Shown piece by piece: positions 1 through 9,384 of a stretch of DNA of 64,000 nt. Position 1 is the stretch's first letter; each line of letters starts with the position of its first letter. The position numbers and the translations under genes are program-made. The stretch is taken from positions 1-64,000 of the forward strand of contig JAPPGB010000173.1 in the NCBI GenBank assembly GCA_028821475.1. Reading direction: 5' to 3'. Source of the stretch: Spirochaetaceae bacterium (GTDB taxonomy: Bacteria > Spirochaetota > Spirochaetia > SZUA-6 > Bin103). The notes below the pieces were generated by a model, which was given only the letters and a program-made list of their open reading frames with translations, searched no databases and was not told the DNA's origin.

Positions 1-297
1 GCGCCCGCTGCCGGCGCCGCCGGCTGCCCCGGCCAGGGCCGGCCGCAGCGCCCGTTGCAGGAAGTCGGCCGCGGCGCGCCGTGCGTCGGCGCCGTGCCGC
101 GCCCAGGCCGGCAACCGCAGCAGCGCGGCCGGCAGGTCGACCCGCAGCCGGCTTGGCGCGGCGAATGGATCGCCCTGGATGTGTTCGAAGGTCAGGTCGC
201 CGGAATCGAGCGCGTAGCGGCGCCCGCGAAGGTCGCGATAGTGACCGTAAGGGCGGCCATCGATCCGGTGCAGGTCGTGGGCAAGCGTGTCGCTCAC
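1..297 (-). CDS. ABC-class ATPase, N-terminal part (runs off left edge)
   Basis: Reading leftward from a GTG at 297, 99 codons stay open to the window edge. The protein begins VSDTLAHDLHRIDGRPYGHY and continues with a conserved stretch HIQGDPFAAPSRLRVDLP (about residues 46-63). This is the hallmark N-terminus of the predicted ABC-class ATPase family PF09818 (established family knowledge). The nucleotide-binding part lies outside the window, so activity cannot be judged. The gene is divergent from modA, with about 200 bp between them. No strong ribosome site precedes the GTG, and no ATG is available in frame nearby. The cellular role of this family is not well defined. Confidence 0.72.
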   Translation of the reverse strand, partial: MSDTLAHDLHRIDGRPYGHYRDLRGRRYALDSGDLTFEHIQGDPFAAPSRLRVDLPAALLRLPAWARHGADARRAAADFLQRALRPALAGAAGGAGSGR

Positions 298-335
298 GTG
301 GGTGGTTCCGGTGGCCTGACGCGAATCTGGTTGGC

Positions 336-407
336 GGGTAGCATGGCGGGGACCGGCTGCAGGGTAGCCGTGCTACCCCGGAGAGTCCAACCGGGTACTG
401 TGCTACA
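336..407. promoter_or_regulatory. Repeated GGTA...TAC elements upstream of modA (candidate operator)
   Basis: Three related short elements lie in the modA upstream region: GGGTAGCATGG at 336-346; GGGTAGC-CGT-GCTACCC at 362-378, a perfect 7-bp inverted repeat with a 3-base loop; and GGGTACTGTGCTAC at 393-406. Spacing is about 26-31 bp, roughly helical phasing. A regulator of the molybdate operon or of the divergent ATPase gene could bind here. It does not match the known ModE box, so the regulator is unknown. Confidence 0.35.
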
Positions 408-504
408 GGGGGCGGGCCCGGAGCCGGACTGCAGGTAGTTGTTCACCCGCGGCAGGCTCGGCCGTGGCGCAGGTGCACGGCACGGACCCGAGATACGGAA
501 GACG

Positions 505-1335
505 ATGACCATTGATGTTCAGGGGGCGCCCGCCGACCGGCACCTGCGCGCCGTGCACGCGACCGCCGGGCAGGCGTCCACCAGGCGGCTGCGTGTGCCG
601 CTGCTCGCGGCCGCGTGGTGGTGGCTGTTGTCGGTATCGGTCGCGGCCAGCGCCTTGTACGGCGACGAGGTGCGAGTCGCGGCGGCGGCCAATTTCAGCG
701 CCGCGGCGCGGGAGATAGGGGAGTTGTTCGCGGCCGCCACCGGCCATGAGGCGCTGCTCAGTTTCGGATCGAGCGGACAACTGTATGCGCAGATCACCCA
801 GGGGGCGCCGTTCGACGTGTTTCTGGCCGCGGACCGCGGCTATCCGCGGCGTGCGGTGCAGGACGGCCACGCGGTGGCGGGCAGCGTGTTTACCTACGCC
901 ACCGGCCGGCTGGTGCTGTTCAGTGCCGACGCCGGCCGCGTCGCCGGGCGCGCCAGCCTGGCGGAGGGTCAGTTCACGCGGTTGGCGATCGCCAACCCGG
1001 AGTTGGCCCCGTACGGCACGGCCGCCGTCGAGGTGCTGGAGGCGCTCGGCCTCACCGACCGGTTGCAACCCACGTTGGTGCGCGGCAACAACGTGGCACA
1101 GACCTACCAGTTCGTGGTTACCGGCAACGCCGAGCTGGGTTTCGTGGCCCTGGCGCAGGTGATCGGCCATGAGCATGGCTCGCGCTGGATCGTGCCGCAG
1201 GAATTGCATTCCCCGATCGCCCAGGACGCGGTGCTGCTTGCGCTCGCCTCCGGGAGCGCAGCGCCGGAGGCGTTTCTGGTGTTTTTGCGCGGGCCGGAAG
1301 CGGCCGCCGTATTGGCGCGGTACGGGTACGAATGA
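505..1335 (+). CDS. modA: Molybdate ABC transporter, substrate-binding protein
   Basis: The protein is a periplasmic or lipid-anchored molybdate/tungstate-binding protein that hands oxyanion to ModB. Starting at ATG 505 it has a basic N-terminus, then a hydrophobic segment ([20 protein letters not shown], about residues 32-51) that serves as signal sequence. The mature start is [21 protein letters not shown], typical of ModA, with the ligand-loop motif [12 protein letters not shown] and the [15 protein letters not shown] segment. A longer frame opens at 439, but ATG 505 is preceded by GGAAG at suitable distance. The N-terminal tail before the hydrophobic core is still long, so a later start is possible. 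It overlaps modB by 4 bp (ATGA), showing translational coupling. The family call is secure. Confidence 0.9.
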   Translation: MTIDVQGAPADRHLRAVHATAGQASTRRLRVPLLAAAWWWLLSVSVAASALYGDEVRVAAAANFSAAAREIGELFAAATGHEALLSFGSSGQLYAQITQGAPFDVFLAADRGYPRRAVQDGHAVAGSVFTYATGRLVLFSADAGRVAGRASLAEGQFTRLAIANPELAPYGTAAVEVLEALGLTDRLQPTLVRGNNVAQTYQFVVTGNAELGFVALAQVIGHEHGSRWIVPQELHSPIAQDAVLLALASGSAAPEAFLVFLRGPEAAAVLARYGYE

Positions 1336-2009
1336 GCGCCGCCGTGTGGCCGCCGATCGCGCTGACGCTGCAGCTCGCGTCGGTCACCACCGTGATCCTG
1401 CTGGCGGTGGGAACGCCGATCGCCTGGTGGCTGGCGCGCTCGCCGCATCGCTGGAAGGAGGCGGTCGCCGCGGTAGTTGCGTTGCCGCTGGTGCTGCCGC
1501 CGACCGTGCTCGGCTTCTACCTGCTGATCGCGCTGGGCCCGAACGGTCCCGGCGGCTGGCTGGCGGGCCTGTTCGGCGGGCGGTCGCTGGCGTTCACCTT
1601 CACCGGCCTGGTGATCGGGTCGGTGTGCTACTCGATGCCGTTCGTGGTGCAACCGATCCGCGACGCGTTCGAGGCGGTGGGCGAGCGTCCGCTGGACGTG
1701 GCGGCCACGCTGCGCGCCTCGCCGTGGGACGCGTTCTGGAGCGTGGCGGTGCCGCTGGCCCGGCCCGGCTTCGTGAGCGGTGCGGTGCTCGGATTCGCCC
1801 ACACGGTGGGCGAGTTCGGGGTGGTGCTGATGATCGGCGGCAATATCCCGGGGCGCACCCGCGTGCTGTCGGTGGCGGTGTACGAATTCGTGGAGACGCT
1901 GCAGTGGCGGGAGGCGCACCTGCTCGCCGGCGGCATGCTGCTGTTCGCGTTCCTGGTGATCCTGGCGATGCGCCTGCTGGAGCGGCGCGCTGTGCGGTGG
2001 CGCCCGTGA
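1332..2009 (+). CDS. modB: Molybdate ABC transporter permease
   Basis: Inner-membrane permease of 225 residues, the usual ModB length, with about five hydrophobic segments. It carries the EAA-type cytoplasmic loop that docks on the ATPase ([20 protein letters not shown], roughly residues 118-137), followed by the ModB/CysT-like [21 protein letters not shown] segment. The ATG overlaps the modA stop (ATGA), and its TGA overlaps the modC GTG, so the three genes form one coupled operon. Nothing unusual is seen. Confidence 0.92.
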   Translation: MSAAVWPPIALTLQLASVTTVILLAVGTPIAWWLARSPHRWKEAVAAVVALPLVLPPTVLGFYLLIALGPNGPGGWLAGLFGGRSLAFTFTGLVIGSVCYSMPFVVQPIRDAFEAVGERPLDVAATLRASPWDAFWSVAVPLARPGFVSGAVLGFAHTVGEFGVVLMIGGNIPGRTRVLSVAVYEFVETLQWREAHLLAGGMLLFAFLVILAMRLLERRAVRWRP

Positions 2010-3124
2010 GCGGCCCCTCCGTGTCCGGCGCGGCCGCGAGCCGCATCGAGGCGGCGTTTGCCGGCACCCTGGGCAGCTTTCGGCTGGACGTCGCGTTCCG
2101 GATCCCCGGCTCCGGGGTGACCGCGGTGTTTGGGCCGTCGGGGAGCGGCAAGACCACGATCCTGCGCTGTATCGCCGGCCTGCAGCGGCTCGCCGGACGG
2201 TTTCTGATCGGCGGCGAGACCTGGCAGGATGACGGCCGCGGCGAGTTCCGTGCACCGCACGAGCGGCGCATCGGCTACGTGTTCCAGGAGGCGAGCCTGT
2301 TCCCGCACCTGACCGTTCGCGGCAACCTGCGCTACGCTTCGCGCCGCGCCGCGGTGACGCCGGTGCTCGGGTTCGACGCGGTGGTGGAGATGCTGGGCCT
2401 GGACCCGCTGCTGGAGCGGGCGCCGGCGGCGCTGTCGGGCGGCGAGCGGCAGCGGGTGGCGGTGGGCCGGGCGCTGTTGTCGCAGCCCCGCCTGCTGCTG
2501 ATGGACGAACCGCTTTCCGCCCTGGACCAGGGGGCGCGCGAGGAGATCATCTCCTACTTCGAGGTGCTGCACCGCGAGCTGTCGATACCGATGCTGTACG
2601 TGAGCCACGACCTGGCCGAGGTGGCGCGGCTGGCCGATCACCTGGTGGTGATCTCGGGAGGCACCAGGCTCGCCGATGGACCGGTCGGCGAGATCCTGGA
2701 GCGCCTCGACCTGCATCCCACCGCCGAGCGCTTCGAGGCGGGCGTGGTGCTGGACGCGCGCGTGGTGGCGCACGACCCGCGTTACCACCTGAGCCGCCTG
2801 CGCCATCACCGCCAGGTCATCACGGTGCCGCTGGTCGATGCGGCGGTTGGCGAGGCGGTGCGCCTGCGTATCCGCGCGCGCGACGTGGCGCTGGCCACCC
2901 GGCGGCCGCGGGCAATCAGCATCCGCAACGTGCTGCCGGGCCACGTGGCGGAACTGCACGGTCAGCCGGGCACCGCCTACGCGGAGGCGCTGGTGGACAT
3001 CGGCGGCGGCCGGCTGCGCGCCCGCATCACCCGCGAGGCGGCCGCCGACCTCCGCCTGCGCGCGGGCACGCGCGTTTACGCCCTCGTCAAGAGCATCTCC
3101 TTCGAGCACCCCGCCCGCCATTGA
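2006..3124 (+). CDS. modC: Molybdate ABC transporter ATP-binding protein
   Basis: ATPase of the molybdate importer, 372 residues. Walker [10 protein letters not shown] is at 43-51, the Q-loop follows YVFQE (91-95), the signature [15 protein letters not shown] begins at 143, Walker B LLLMDEP is at 163-169 and the switch histidine is in YVSHD (198-202). The C-terminal part (about 290-372) resembles the MOP/TOBE regulatory domain that senses molybdate. The GTG start at 2006 overlaps the modB stop. A frame open further upstream is a shadow of modB. Nothing downstream appears to belong to the operon. Confidence 0.92.
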   Translation: MSGPSVSGAAASRIEAAFAGTLGSFRLDVAFRIPGSGVTAVFGPSGSGKTTILRCIAGLQRLAGRFLIGGETWQDDGRGEFRAPHERRIGYVFQEASLFPHLTVRGNLRYASRRAAVTPVLGFDAVVEMLGLDPLLERAPAALSGGERQRVAVGRALLSQPRLLLMDEPLSALDQGAREEIISYFEVLHRELSIPMLYVSHDLAEVARLADHLVVISGGTRLADGPVGEILERLDLHPTAERFEAGVVLDARVVAHDPRYHLSRLRHHRQVITVPLVDAAVGEAVRLRIRARDVALATRRPRAISIRNVLPGHVAELHGQPGTAYAEALVDIGGGRLRARITREAAADLRLRAGTRVYALVKSISFEHPARH

Positions 3125-3205
3125 GCAGCGCCATGCGGATCTGACAAGCGCGTTCGCCTCGAGCCACCACGCTCGCCAAGCGCGCAGGGGTTGCGCTGGG
3201 CTGGA

Positions 3206-4393
3206 TCAGCGGCGTCTCGGTTGCAACTGTGCCTGCATTCCGAAGTACAGGGCATACAGGCGGTTGGGGAAGCGGTAGCCGCCACGAGTATCGGGGTCTA
3301 TCTCCAGCGCACCGAGGGTTCTCATGCGGCGCAGAAAGTTGTCGAGCACACGCCTCTCTTCCTCTTCCAGCCGCGCCGCAAGCTCTCCACGGCGAAACGA
3401 CATTCGTAGAGACTCACCTGCCATCTTGCGCAGGATGGATCGATATCGGTCGCTCTGAATCGCCCTGAAGACCTGCGGTTCCAGGAGTTTCCGCCCGATA
3501 ATCTCGGCCGCCTGGAACACGCCCGCGACTAGTTCATCAAGGGTGAAGGTGGGAGTTCCGGCGGCACGCCACACGGCATCGCCGATCTCATGCGCGAGCA
3601 CGGGCAGGCCGCCGGTATTGCGGACCAGGTAATCCAGGCCACCGGCAGGAAGCACTGCGTTTTCCCGTGTGAATGATCGCTGGAAGAACTGGGCCACCTC
3701 GTCGTCAGACCAGGGAGCGATGTCCACCAGGTCGAACACGCGGGCCAACGACGGTTGGTTGCGTATCAACTCCTGCCGTCTTTCTTCCAGGCCAACGACC
3801 AGGATACAGAGCTGAGTGGTGTGTTGCGACGTCGCCGCTTCGTCCACGATGCTCTTCAGCCAATTCGCAAAGTTGGTCGAGTTCGCGAGTCCGTTGATGT
3901 CATCCAGGATGAGCAGCAGCGACGTCTTGTCCTCGACGGTATTCAGCAACTGTCGAATGGAACTGATGAAGTTGCCCGAGATCGTACGCAAGTCGTTGTT
4001 GCTCAGCGCCAGTTCCACGGAGACCCCGAACAGGCCCACCTTGCGCACGCGGTCGCCGAAAAACTGTGCGACATGCTGATACCATGGGCGATCGATGCTG
4101 TCCTTGAGCAGGCGGTCGAAGGTGCGGCGCGCCATCTCGTGCAGGTCGTGGACGCCGCCAAGATAGACGTGACAGCCGGCAACCGAGCCTTCCCGTTCGC
4201 TCAGGTGGCGGACGAACGATGCCAGCGAGCTCTTGCCGATGCCGCGCTCGCCGGAGATGAAACCTATCTTGAACACCCCCCGATCGGCGGTGCGAACCAG
4301 GCCGCGGAGTCGTTCGATTGCGTCCTGCCGTCCGACGAACAACTCGGCAGGCACCGGTTGCCCGGGGCGGAATGGGCTTGCGTCCGGCTGCAT
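3206..4393 (-). CDS. AAA/Orc1-Cdc6-like ATPase
   Basis: 395-residue cytoplasmic P-loop ATPase. The N-terminus FVGRQDAIERLRGLV is the 'sensor of target' segment seen in Orc1/Cdc6-like and STAND-like archaeal/bacterial ATPases. Walker A GERGIGKSS lies at 48-56 and Walker B LLLILDDING at about 159-168. The C-terminal 120 residues look helical and winged-helix-like (FLRRMRTLGALEIDPDTRGGYRF). It is transcribed in the same direction as the ABC-F gene upstream, with an 80-bp gap, and converges on modC. No partner gene betrays its function. It could be a regulatory or conflict-related ATPase, and the family call is clearer than the role. Confidence 0.7.
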   Translation of the reverse strand: MQPDASPFRPGQPVPAELFVGRQDAIERLRGLVRTADRGVFKIGFISGERGIGKSSLASFVRHLSEREGSVAGCHVYLGGVHDLHEMARRTFDRLLKDSIDRPWYQHVAQFFGDRVRKVGLFGVSVELALSNNDLRTISGNFISSIRQLLNTVEDKTSLLLILDDINGLANSTNFANWLKSIVDEAATSQHTTQLCILVVGLEERRQELIRNQPSLARVFDLVDIAPWSDDEVAQFFQRSFTRENAVLPAGGLDYLVRNTGGLPVLAHEIGDAVWRAAGTPTFTLDELVAGVFQAAEIIGRKLLEPQVFRAIQSDRYRSILRKMAGESLRMSFRRGELAARLEEEERRVLDNFLRRMRTLGALEIDPDTRGGYRFPNRLYALYFGMQAQLQPRRR

Positions 4394-4473
4394 CTACACC
4401 AGTCTAAGCCGGTAACCGGCGGTTGTCGACGACTTGGGGTTGCATCCGTTGCGTCCGAGAAGGGGCACGAAGT

Positions 4474-6099
4474 CTATCCGCCGCGGTCGACCAGCAGGCG
4501 GCGCCGGCCCGGTGGCTGCTCCCGGATCTGCCAGCGGGTGGCGGCGTAGCGGTCCACGAAGTAGCGGTCGTGGGACACCACCACCACCGCGCCGGCGAAC
4601 TGGTCGAGCGCCACCTCGAACCGCTCGCGCGAGTCGATGTCGAGGTGGTTCAGAGGCTCGTCGAGCAGCAGTACCGTCGCTCCGCGCGCCACCAGCAGCG
4701 CCAGCGACAGGCGCGCGCGTTCGCCGTAGCTGAGTTCGCCGATGGGGCGCAGCGCGTCGTCGCCGGAGAACAGGAACAGGTGCAGGAACGAGCGCACCTC
4801 CGTTTCCGCCGCCGGCCCGGCGGCGCCGATCGTGGCCACCGCGGTGGCAGTCGGGTCGAGCAACTCCTGCTCCTGCGCCAAGTAGCCGACCTGCGCTGAC
4901 GGAGAGCGCCGTACCGCGCCCGCGAGCGGCGGCAGTGCCCCGGCGAGCGTACGCAGCAGGGTGGTCTTGCCGCTGCCGTTCGCGCCGAGCAGGGCGACGC
5001 GCTCCCGCCCGCCGAGTTCGACGCTGATACCCTCCAGCAGGGGCGCTGCGGGCGCGTAACCCAGGGCCGCGTCGGTCAGCTCCAGCACCCGGTCGCTGCC
5101 CCCGGCACCGCCGAACTCCACCTTCAGGCGCCAGCTCGTCGCGGGCCGCTCGGCGCGCTCCGGAGCGGCCTCGAACCGTCGCAGCCTGGTTTCGCGGGCA
5201 CTCGCCTTGCGGGCCACCTTCTTGGCCAGCCGGCGCACGTTTGGCTGGCTGGGGGTGGTGCTGCGCTCGACGCGGCGCGCCTGCTCCCTGGTACGCGCGA
5301 TGTCCTGGCGCATCTTGCGGATCTCTGCCTGCTCATGCACGTAGCGGCTGCGCTGGCGCTCCAGCTCGGCGGCGAGCTGTGCGGCGTAGGCCGAGTAGTT
5401 GCCGGCGTAGCGGGCAATGGTGCCCCGGCGCGCGTCCACCGCCAGGATCTCGGTGGCAACCTGGTCGAGGAACGCACGGTCGTGGGACACGAACAGCACC
5501 CCGCCGCGGAACGCCAGGAGAGTATCCGCGAGGACGCCGAGCGCCGCATCGTCCAGGTGGTTGGTCGGCTCGTCGAGGATCAGGAAGTCGGGCGCGCGCG
5601 CGAGTTCCAGGCACAGGCCCAGCTTGAGCCGCTGCCCGCCGCTGAGCTGTTCGACCGCCGTGCCGGGGTCGAGGTCGTCCAGGCCCCACCGGCGCAGCTC
5701 GTCGGGTGACCACGAGTCCCCCGCCGCCATCAGCCGATCCAGCGCGGCGTCGTAGGCTGCTTCCGCCGCGGCGTCGCCGGGCGCCTCTGCCAGCCGCGCG
5801 GCGGCATCCGCCACCTGCCGCTCCAGACTGGCGGCGGAGCCGAGCAATGCCGCCACCGTGGCGGCGGAGGTGTGGCTGCCTCCCTGGTCCAGGTAGCCGA
5901 AGGTGAGACCGGCGGGCGTCCAACTGACGCTGCCGGCGCGTACCGGGTGGCGCCCCTGGATCGCCTCCAGAAGAGTGGACTTGCCGCTGCCGTTGGGGCC
6001 GATAAGCGCCGCGCGGCACCCGGCGTTGACGCTGAACGAGACGTCCCGGAGCAGATCCTGCGGTCCACGGGACAGGGAGAGATTGGATACGGTAAGCAC
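4474..6099 (-). CDS. ABC-F family ATP-binding protein
   Basis: Soluble twin-ABC ATPase of 541 residues acting on ribosomes (established for the ABC-F family). The GTG start at 6099 follows a good ribosome site (GGAGG, 5-nt spacing) and gives VLTVSNLSLSRGPQDLL. Domain 1 has Walker A GPNGSGKS near residue 34, signature LSGGQRLKLGLCLELA and FLILDEPTNHLDD. A charged coiled linker rich in R/E/K follows (about 250-330). Domain 2 has LLGANGSGKTTLL, the variant signature LSYGERARLSLALL and LLLDEPLNHLDI. No transmembrane region is present. It most resembles short ABC-F proteins of the antibiotic-resistance or translation-factor groups, but the subfamily cannot be fixed from sequence alone. Confidence 0.88.
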   Translation of the reverse strand: MLTVSNLSLSRGPQDLLRDVSFSVNAGCRAALIGPNGSGKSTLLEAIQGRHPVRAGSVSWTPAGLTFGYLDQGGSHTSAATVAALLGSAASLERQVADAAARLAEAPGDAAAEAAYDAALDRLMAAGDSWSPDELRRWGLDDLDPGTAVEQLSGGQRLKLGLCLELARAPDFLILDEPTNHLDDAALGVLADTLLAFRGGVLFVSHDRAFLDQVATEILAVDARRGTIARYAGNYSAYAAQLAAELERQRSRYVHEQAEIRKMRQDIARTREQARRVERSTTPSQPNVRRLAKKVARKASARETRLRRFEAAPERAERPATSWRLKVEFGGAGGSDRVLELTDAALGYAPAAPLLEGISVELGGRERVALLGANGSGKTTLLRTLAGALPPLAGAVRRSPSAQVGYLAQEQELLDPTATAVATIGAAGPAAETEVRSFLHLFLFSGDDALRPIGELSYGERARLSLALLVARGATVLLLDEPLNHLDIDSRERFEVALDQFAGAVVVVSHDRYFVDRYAATRWQIREQPPGRRRLLVDRGG

Positions 6100-6338
6100 G
6101 GAGTCCTCCGCGGAACGAACGAACGAGGAGCGCCTGCCGTGGCGCTCTGTTACCGCATCCTGATGATCACACCGGCCTCCGCACGCAAGCCTACGTGAGA
6201 ACGGAGACGACATGCAACGGGAACGGTCTCCAGGGTTTCTCCAGGGTCCGGCACGGCCGGCACGGATTCTACAGGGTCGGCCAGGCTCCGGCATGCGGCC
6301 GGCGCCGTTCCTGCTATGCTGCGCCGCACGAGTAGTGC

Positions 6339-7049
6339 ATGCCGTTCTCGATCGACAACGTCGTTCCGTGGGGGCGTTCCCTGGAGGAGTATCGTGCGAT
6401 GTTCTCTCTCTCGGAGGGAGATCTGGCGTGCCGCATCCTGGGCTGCGGGGACGGCCCGGCGAGCTTCAACGCCGAGTTGTCGGCGCGCGGCGGCAGCGTG
6501 GTCTCGGTCGATCCGCTGTACCGGTTCTCCGCGCCCGCCATCGAGCGGCGGGTGCAGCAGACGTTTCCCACCATGATGGCGCAGACCGGTGCCAATCGCG
6601 GCGACTTCGTGTGGACCCACGTGCGGTCGCTGGAGGACCTGGGCCGGCGGCGGATGGCCGCACTGCACGGATTTCTGGCCGACTTTGAAGCCGGCCGGCG
6701 CTCGGGCCGCTACGTCGAAGCCGCGCTGCCGGTGCTGCCGTTCGCGGACGATGCGTTCGATCTCGCGCTGTCCTCGCACTTCCTGTTTCTGTACAGCGCG
6801 CAGTTCGACCTCGACTTCCACGTCGCGGCGTTGCGCGAGATGCTGCGCGTGGCCGGGGAGGTCCGCGTGTTTCCGCTGCTGCAGCTCGGGGGAGCGCCAT
6901 CCCCGCATGTCCCCGGCGTGCGGGTAGCACTCGCGGCGCCGGGAGTGCGGGTCACGGTGGAACCGGTGCCGTACGAGTTTCAGCGCGGTGGCAACCGCAT
7001 GTTGCGCCTGCATCGCGGCGACACCGCGGACACGGCGCGCTGCGCTTGA
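6339..7049 (+). CDS. SAM-dependent methyltransferase-like protein
   Basis: 236 residues. The SAM-binding motif I reads RILGCGDGPASFNAEL (about residues 32-47), followed by the acidic loop VVSVDPLY. A conserved LPFADDAFDLALSSHFLFLYS segment (about 130-150) and YEFQRGGNRML near the C-terminus are typical of an uncharacterised class I methyltransferase family. ATG 6339 was preferred because residues MPFSIDNVVPWGRSLEEYRAMF before motif I fit that family. An internal ATG at 6399 has a stronger upstream GGAGGAG. It is divergent from the ABC-F gene across about 240 bp. The substrate is unknown. Confidence 0.72.
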   Translation: MPFSIDNVVPWGRSLEEYRAMFSLSEGDLACRILGCGDGPASFNAELSARGGSVVSVDPLYRFSAPAIERRVQQTFPTMMAQTGANRGDFVWTHVRSLEDLGRRRMAALHGFLADFEAGRRSGRYVEAALPVLPFADDAFDLALSSHFLFLYSAQFDLDFHVAALREMLRVAGEVRVFPLLQLGGAPSPHVPGVRVALAAPGVRVTVEPVPYEFQRGGNRMLRLHRGDTADTARCA

Positions 7050-7067
7050 CGCGGATTTCTGACGGGT

Positions 7068-7103
7068 GCGACAGTTCCCGGTAGAGCGACAGTTCCCGGT
7101 AGA
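7068..7103 (+). repeat. Two tandem 18-bp copies just upstream of the PhyH ribosome site
   Basis: The 18-mer GCGACAGTTCCCGGTAGA occurs twice with no gap (7068-7085 and 7086-7103). It is directly followed by GAGGTGGCG and the ATG at 7114. The second copy contributes AGAGGAGG to the Shine-Dalgarno site. A GTG at 7066 opens the same frame through the repeat, but the well-placed SD decides for ATG 7114. Confidence 0.85.
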
Positions 7104-7113
7104 GGAGGTGGCG

Positions 7114-8145
7114 ATGCCGAACATACCCTGGACGGAGTGGAAGACCTGGGACAACTGGAAACGGTTGTGCGGCGTGGAGATCGACGGGCTCGGGCTCACG
7201 GACAATCTGCGCGAGCTCGAGGAGCGGGGATACACCGTGCTGGCTCCCGGTCAGCTCGGCGACGCGGATCTGACCGAGCGCGCGGTCGAGGCGCTGCTGC
7301 GGGTGGCGGAGGAACGCACCGGGGTGCGGCCCAATGTTGCGACCGGCGAGTTCGGCGCCACCCGGCACGCGGGTTCGCACCAGCACCAGAGCTGGATGCA
7401 AGGCGGCCTGCTGTGCAAGGACCCGGCCTTCGAGCAGATCATCCAGCATCCCAAGACCCTGCCGTTGCTGGAATACTTCCTCGGCCCCGGCTTCCTGCTG
7501 TCCGCCTTCAACGCCCTGATCAAGCGGCGCGATCCGGCGGTCTCACCGGCGGGCGGCGTGGTCGGCGGCGGCTTCCACACCGACGTGCACCTGTACCCGT
7601 TCGAGCCGCTGCCCGACCCTCCCATGGTGTTCAACACCAACTGGTGTCTGACCGAATACACCCGCGACGACGGCTGCCTGGCGGTGGTGCCGGAGTCGCA
7701 CAAGCTGCGCCGCAACGCGCAGCCCGGCGAAGCCGAGAGGCTGGCGGTTCCGGTCGAGGCGCCGGCCGGCTCGGTGATCGTGTTCCACGGCAACCTGTGG
7801 CACGGCTCCTTCCCGCGGCTCACTCCGGGACTGCGCCTTACGGTCACGGCGTTCTACAGCGCCCACTATTGCCGTCCCCAGGAACACTTCCCGGGCCAGG
7901 TAACCGACGAGAGCGTGGCACGCAACGGCGAGCGGTTCCGGCAACTGGTCAACCTGCAGGACATCTGGGGCATCGAGACCGAGGGCGACCACGGGGTGCC
8001 GCGCTGGGAGCGCGGCACCGGCGTCACGCTGCGCCAGGTGCAGGAGGGCACCGTCACCCATCACGGGCGGACTTACCGCGTCGAAGACGACGACACCATT
8101 ACCGAGCACGCGGCGGGGAGGTCGCGCTACGTTCCGGTTGACTGA
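7114..8145 (+). CDS. Phytanoyl-CoA dioxygenase (PhyH) family protein
   Basis: Predicted cytoplasmic Fe(II)/2-oxoglutarate-dependent oxygenase, 343 residues. The double-stranded beta-helix metal triad is visible: H155-x-D157 in GGGFHTDVHLYP and H230 in FHGNLWHGSF, with R241 (TPGLRLTV) as probable 2-oxoglutarate ligand. ATG 7114 follows GAGGAGG closely. Neighbours give no substrate: a methyltransferase lies upstream and an antitoxin gene converges downstream, leaving only 5 bp between stops. PhyH proteins hydroxylate varied small molecules, so the true substrate is open. Confidence 0.85.
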   Translation: MPNIPWTEWKTWDNWKRLCGVEIDGLGLTDNLRELEERGYTVLAPGQLGDADLTERAVEALLRVAEERTGVRPNVATGEFGATRHAGSHQHQSWMQGGLLCKDPAFEQIIQHPKTLPLLEYFLGPGFLLSAFNALIKRRDPAVSPAGGVVGGGFHTDVHLYPFEPLPDPPMVFNTNWCLTEYTRDDGCLAVVPESHKLRRNAQPGEAERLAVPVEAPAGSVIVFHGNLWHGSFPRLTPGLRLTVTAFYSAHYCRPQEHFPGQVTDESVARNGERFRQLVNLQDIWGIETEGDHGVPRWERGTGVTLRQVQEGTVTHHGRTYRVEDDDTITEHAAGRSRYVPVD

Positions 8146-8150
8146 CGCTC

Positions 8151-8381
8151 CTACAAGCGTTGCTTCCAATATCCGGGTCGACGGCGCGCCTCCGCCCACG
8201 GGACAGTCTTGGCGATGCCGTTATCCAGCCGGTGCAGGCGCCGCTGAATCTCGACCGACCACGCCGCTTCGACATCTTCGTCGATGTGTGGGTCGAGGCT
8301 CTCGATCAACTGCCCAGCGAGCGCGCCACGTTCCTCGGCAGAGAGCTGGAGTGCCTCGGCGAGCAATTGCTTGTGGTTCAT
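8151..8381 (-). CDS. Addiction-module antitoxin-like protein (orphan)
   Basis: 76 residues starting MNHKQLLAEALQLSAEERG. The pattern LxLSAEERGALAGQLIESLD, then AAWSVEIQRRLHRLDNG and VPWAEARRR, matches the unstable antitoxin family PF09720 (TIGR02574 type). No RelE/ParE toxin follows it: the space downstream on its strand is occupied by the convergent PhyH gene. The frame stays open to 8432, but the alignment-like N-terminus favours ATG 8381. No clear ribosome site precedes it. It is probably a solitary antitoxin remnant. Confidence 0.72.
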   Translation of the reverse strand: MNHKQLLAEALQLSAEERGALAGQLIESLDPHIDEDVEAAWSVEIQRRLHRLDNGIAKTVPWAEARRRPGYWKQRL

Positions 8382-8448
8382 GAGTAGAAGAGTAGCATGC
8401 GAAGCGCTGACCGTCCGAGGCTCCAGATCCACCCCGGCGGATCCCTCC

Positions 8449-9384
8449 TCACCTCACTCTTCCCGGCTTGGCGGCGGCGCCGAGGCGGCCCGTACCGCCC
8501 CGGAGGCGGGGATCGAGCAGGTCGCGCACCGCGTCGCCGAGCATGTTGAGGCCGTACACGGTCACGGTCAGGCACAGGCCCGGCAACAGCGCCAGGTGCG
8601 GCGCCAGCTCCATGTAGCTGCGCCCTTCCCGGCTGAGCATGCCGCCCCAGCTCGGAATCTCGCGCGGCAGACCGAACCCGAGGAAGCTCAGCGACGCCTC
8701 GCTGATGATCACCCCGCCGATGTTGATGCTGAAGATGATGATGATGAGCGGGGTGGTGTTGGGCAGGACATGGCGGAACAGCGTGCGCGCCTTCGAGGAG
8801 CCGACCGACTCCGCCGCCTGAAAGTAGGCGCTCTCCTTGATGCCGATGACCGCGCCCCTGATGATCCGGGAGCCGGGGATGCCGCCCGCCACCCCCAGCA
8901 CCACGATGGTCTGCGCCAGGCCCTGACCGACCACGGACATGATGGTGAGCAGCAGGAGCAGTCCCGGGAACGCGATCCAGGCATCCACGAAGCGCTGCAC
9001 CATCAGGTCCACCTTGCCGCCGAGGAACCCGGAGGTGCCGCCGATCAGGAACGCCACCGCAATGTTGATCGCGGTGGCGGACAGACCCACGGCCAGCGAC
9101 AGGCGGGCGCCGAAGATGAGGCGGCTCAACAGGTCGCGGCCCACCTGGTCCGTGCCGAGCAGATACTGCGCCGACGGCCCCTGCAGCCGATCCGCCAGGT
9201 GCACTTCATCGAACGGGTAGGGGGAGATGACGTCGGCAAACACGGCCACGGCGATCAGCAGCAGCACGATGGCGCCGCCGACGACACCGAGCGGCTTCTC
9301 GCGGACCAGCCGGACCACGAACTGGGCGGGCCGGCTGCGCCGTCCGAGCCGGGCCGCCGCCGCCCGCGCGCCCGGCTCAGCCAT
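8449..9384 (-). CDS. Peptide/sugar ABC transporter permease (DppC/OppC type), cassette 1
   Basis: 311-residue inner-membrane permease. The first hydrophobic helix (GVVGGAIVLLLIAVAVFADV) is followed by the family motif LLGTDQVGRDLLSRLIFGAR, several further helices, and the ATPase-docking loop SAYFQAAESVGSSKARTLFRHVLPN. The C-terminus DAVRDLLDPRLRG is typical. It is last in the minus-strand operon (binding protein, DppB type, DppC type) and overlaps the upstream permease gene by 8 bp. No ATPase gene accompanies it, so the ATPases must be encoded elsewhere. Confidence 0.9.
   Translation of the reverse strand: MAEPGARAAAARLGRRSRPAQFVVRLVREKPLGVVGGAIVLLLIAVAVFADVISPYPFDEVHLADRLQGPSAQYLLGTDQVGRDLLSRLIFGARLSLAVGLSATAINIAVAFLIGGTSGFLGGKVDLMVQRFVDAWIAFPGLLLLLTIMSVVGQGLAQTIVVLGVAGGIPGSRIIRGAVIGIKESAYFQAAESVGSSKARTLFRHVLPNTTPLIIIIFSINIGGVIISEASLSFLGFGLPREIPSWGGMLSREGRSYMELAPHLALLPGLCLTVTVYGLNMLGDAVRDLLDPRLRGGTGRLGAAAKPGRVR

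Noticed and set aside
490-510. Match GGAAGACGATGA to the core of the dispersed repeat
   Set aside because: Only 12 bases agree and neither hairpin is present; chance is sufficient in GC-rich DNA.
1169-2005. Upstream extension of the modC frame
   Set aside because: It is out-of-frame reading through modB; the GTG overlapping the modB stop is the natural start.
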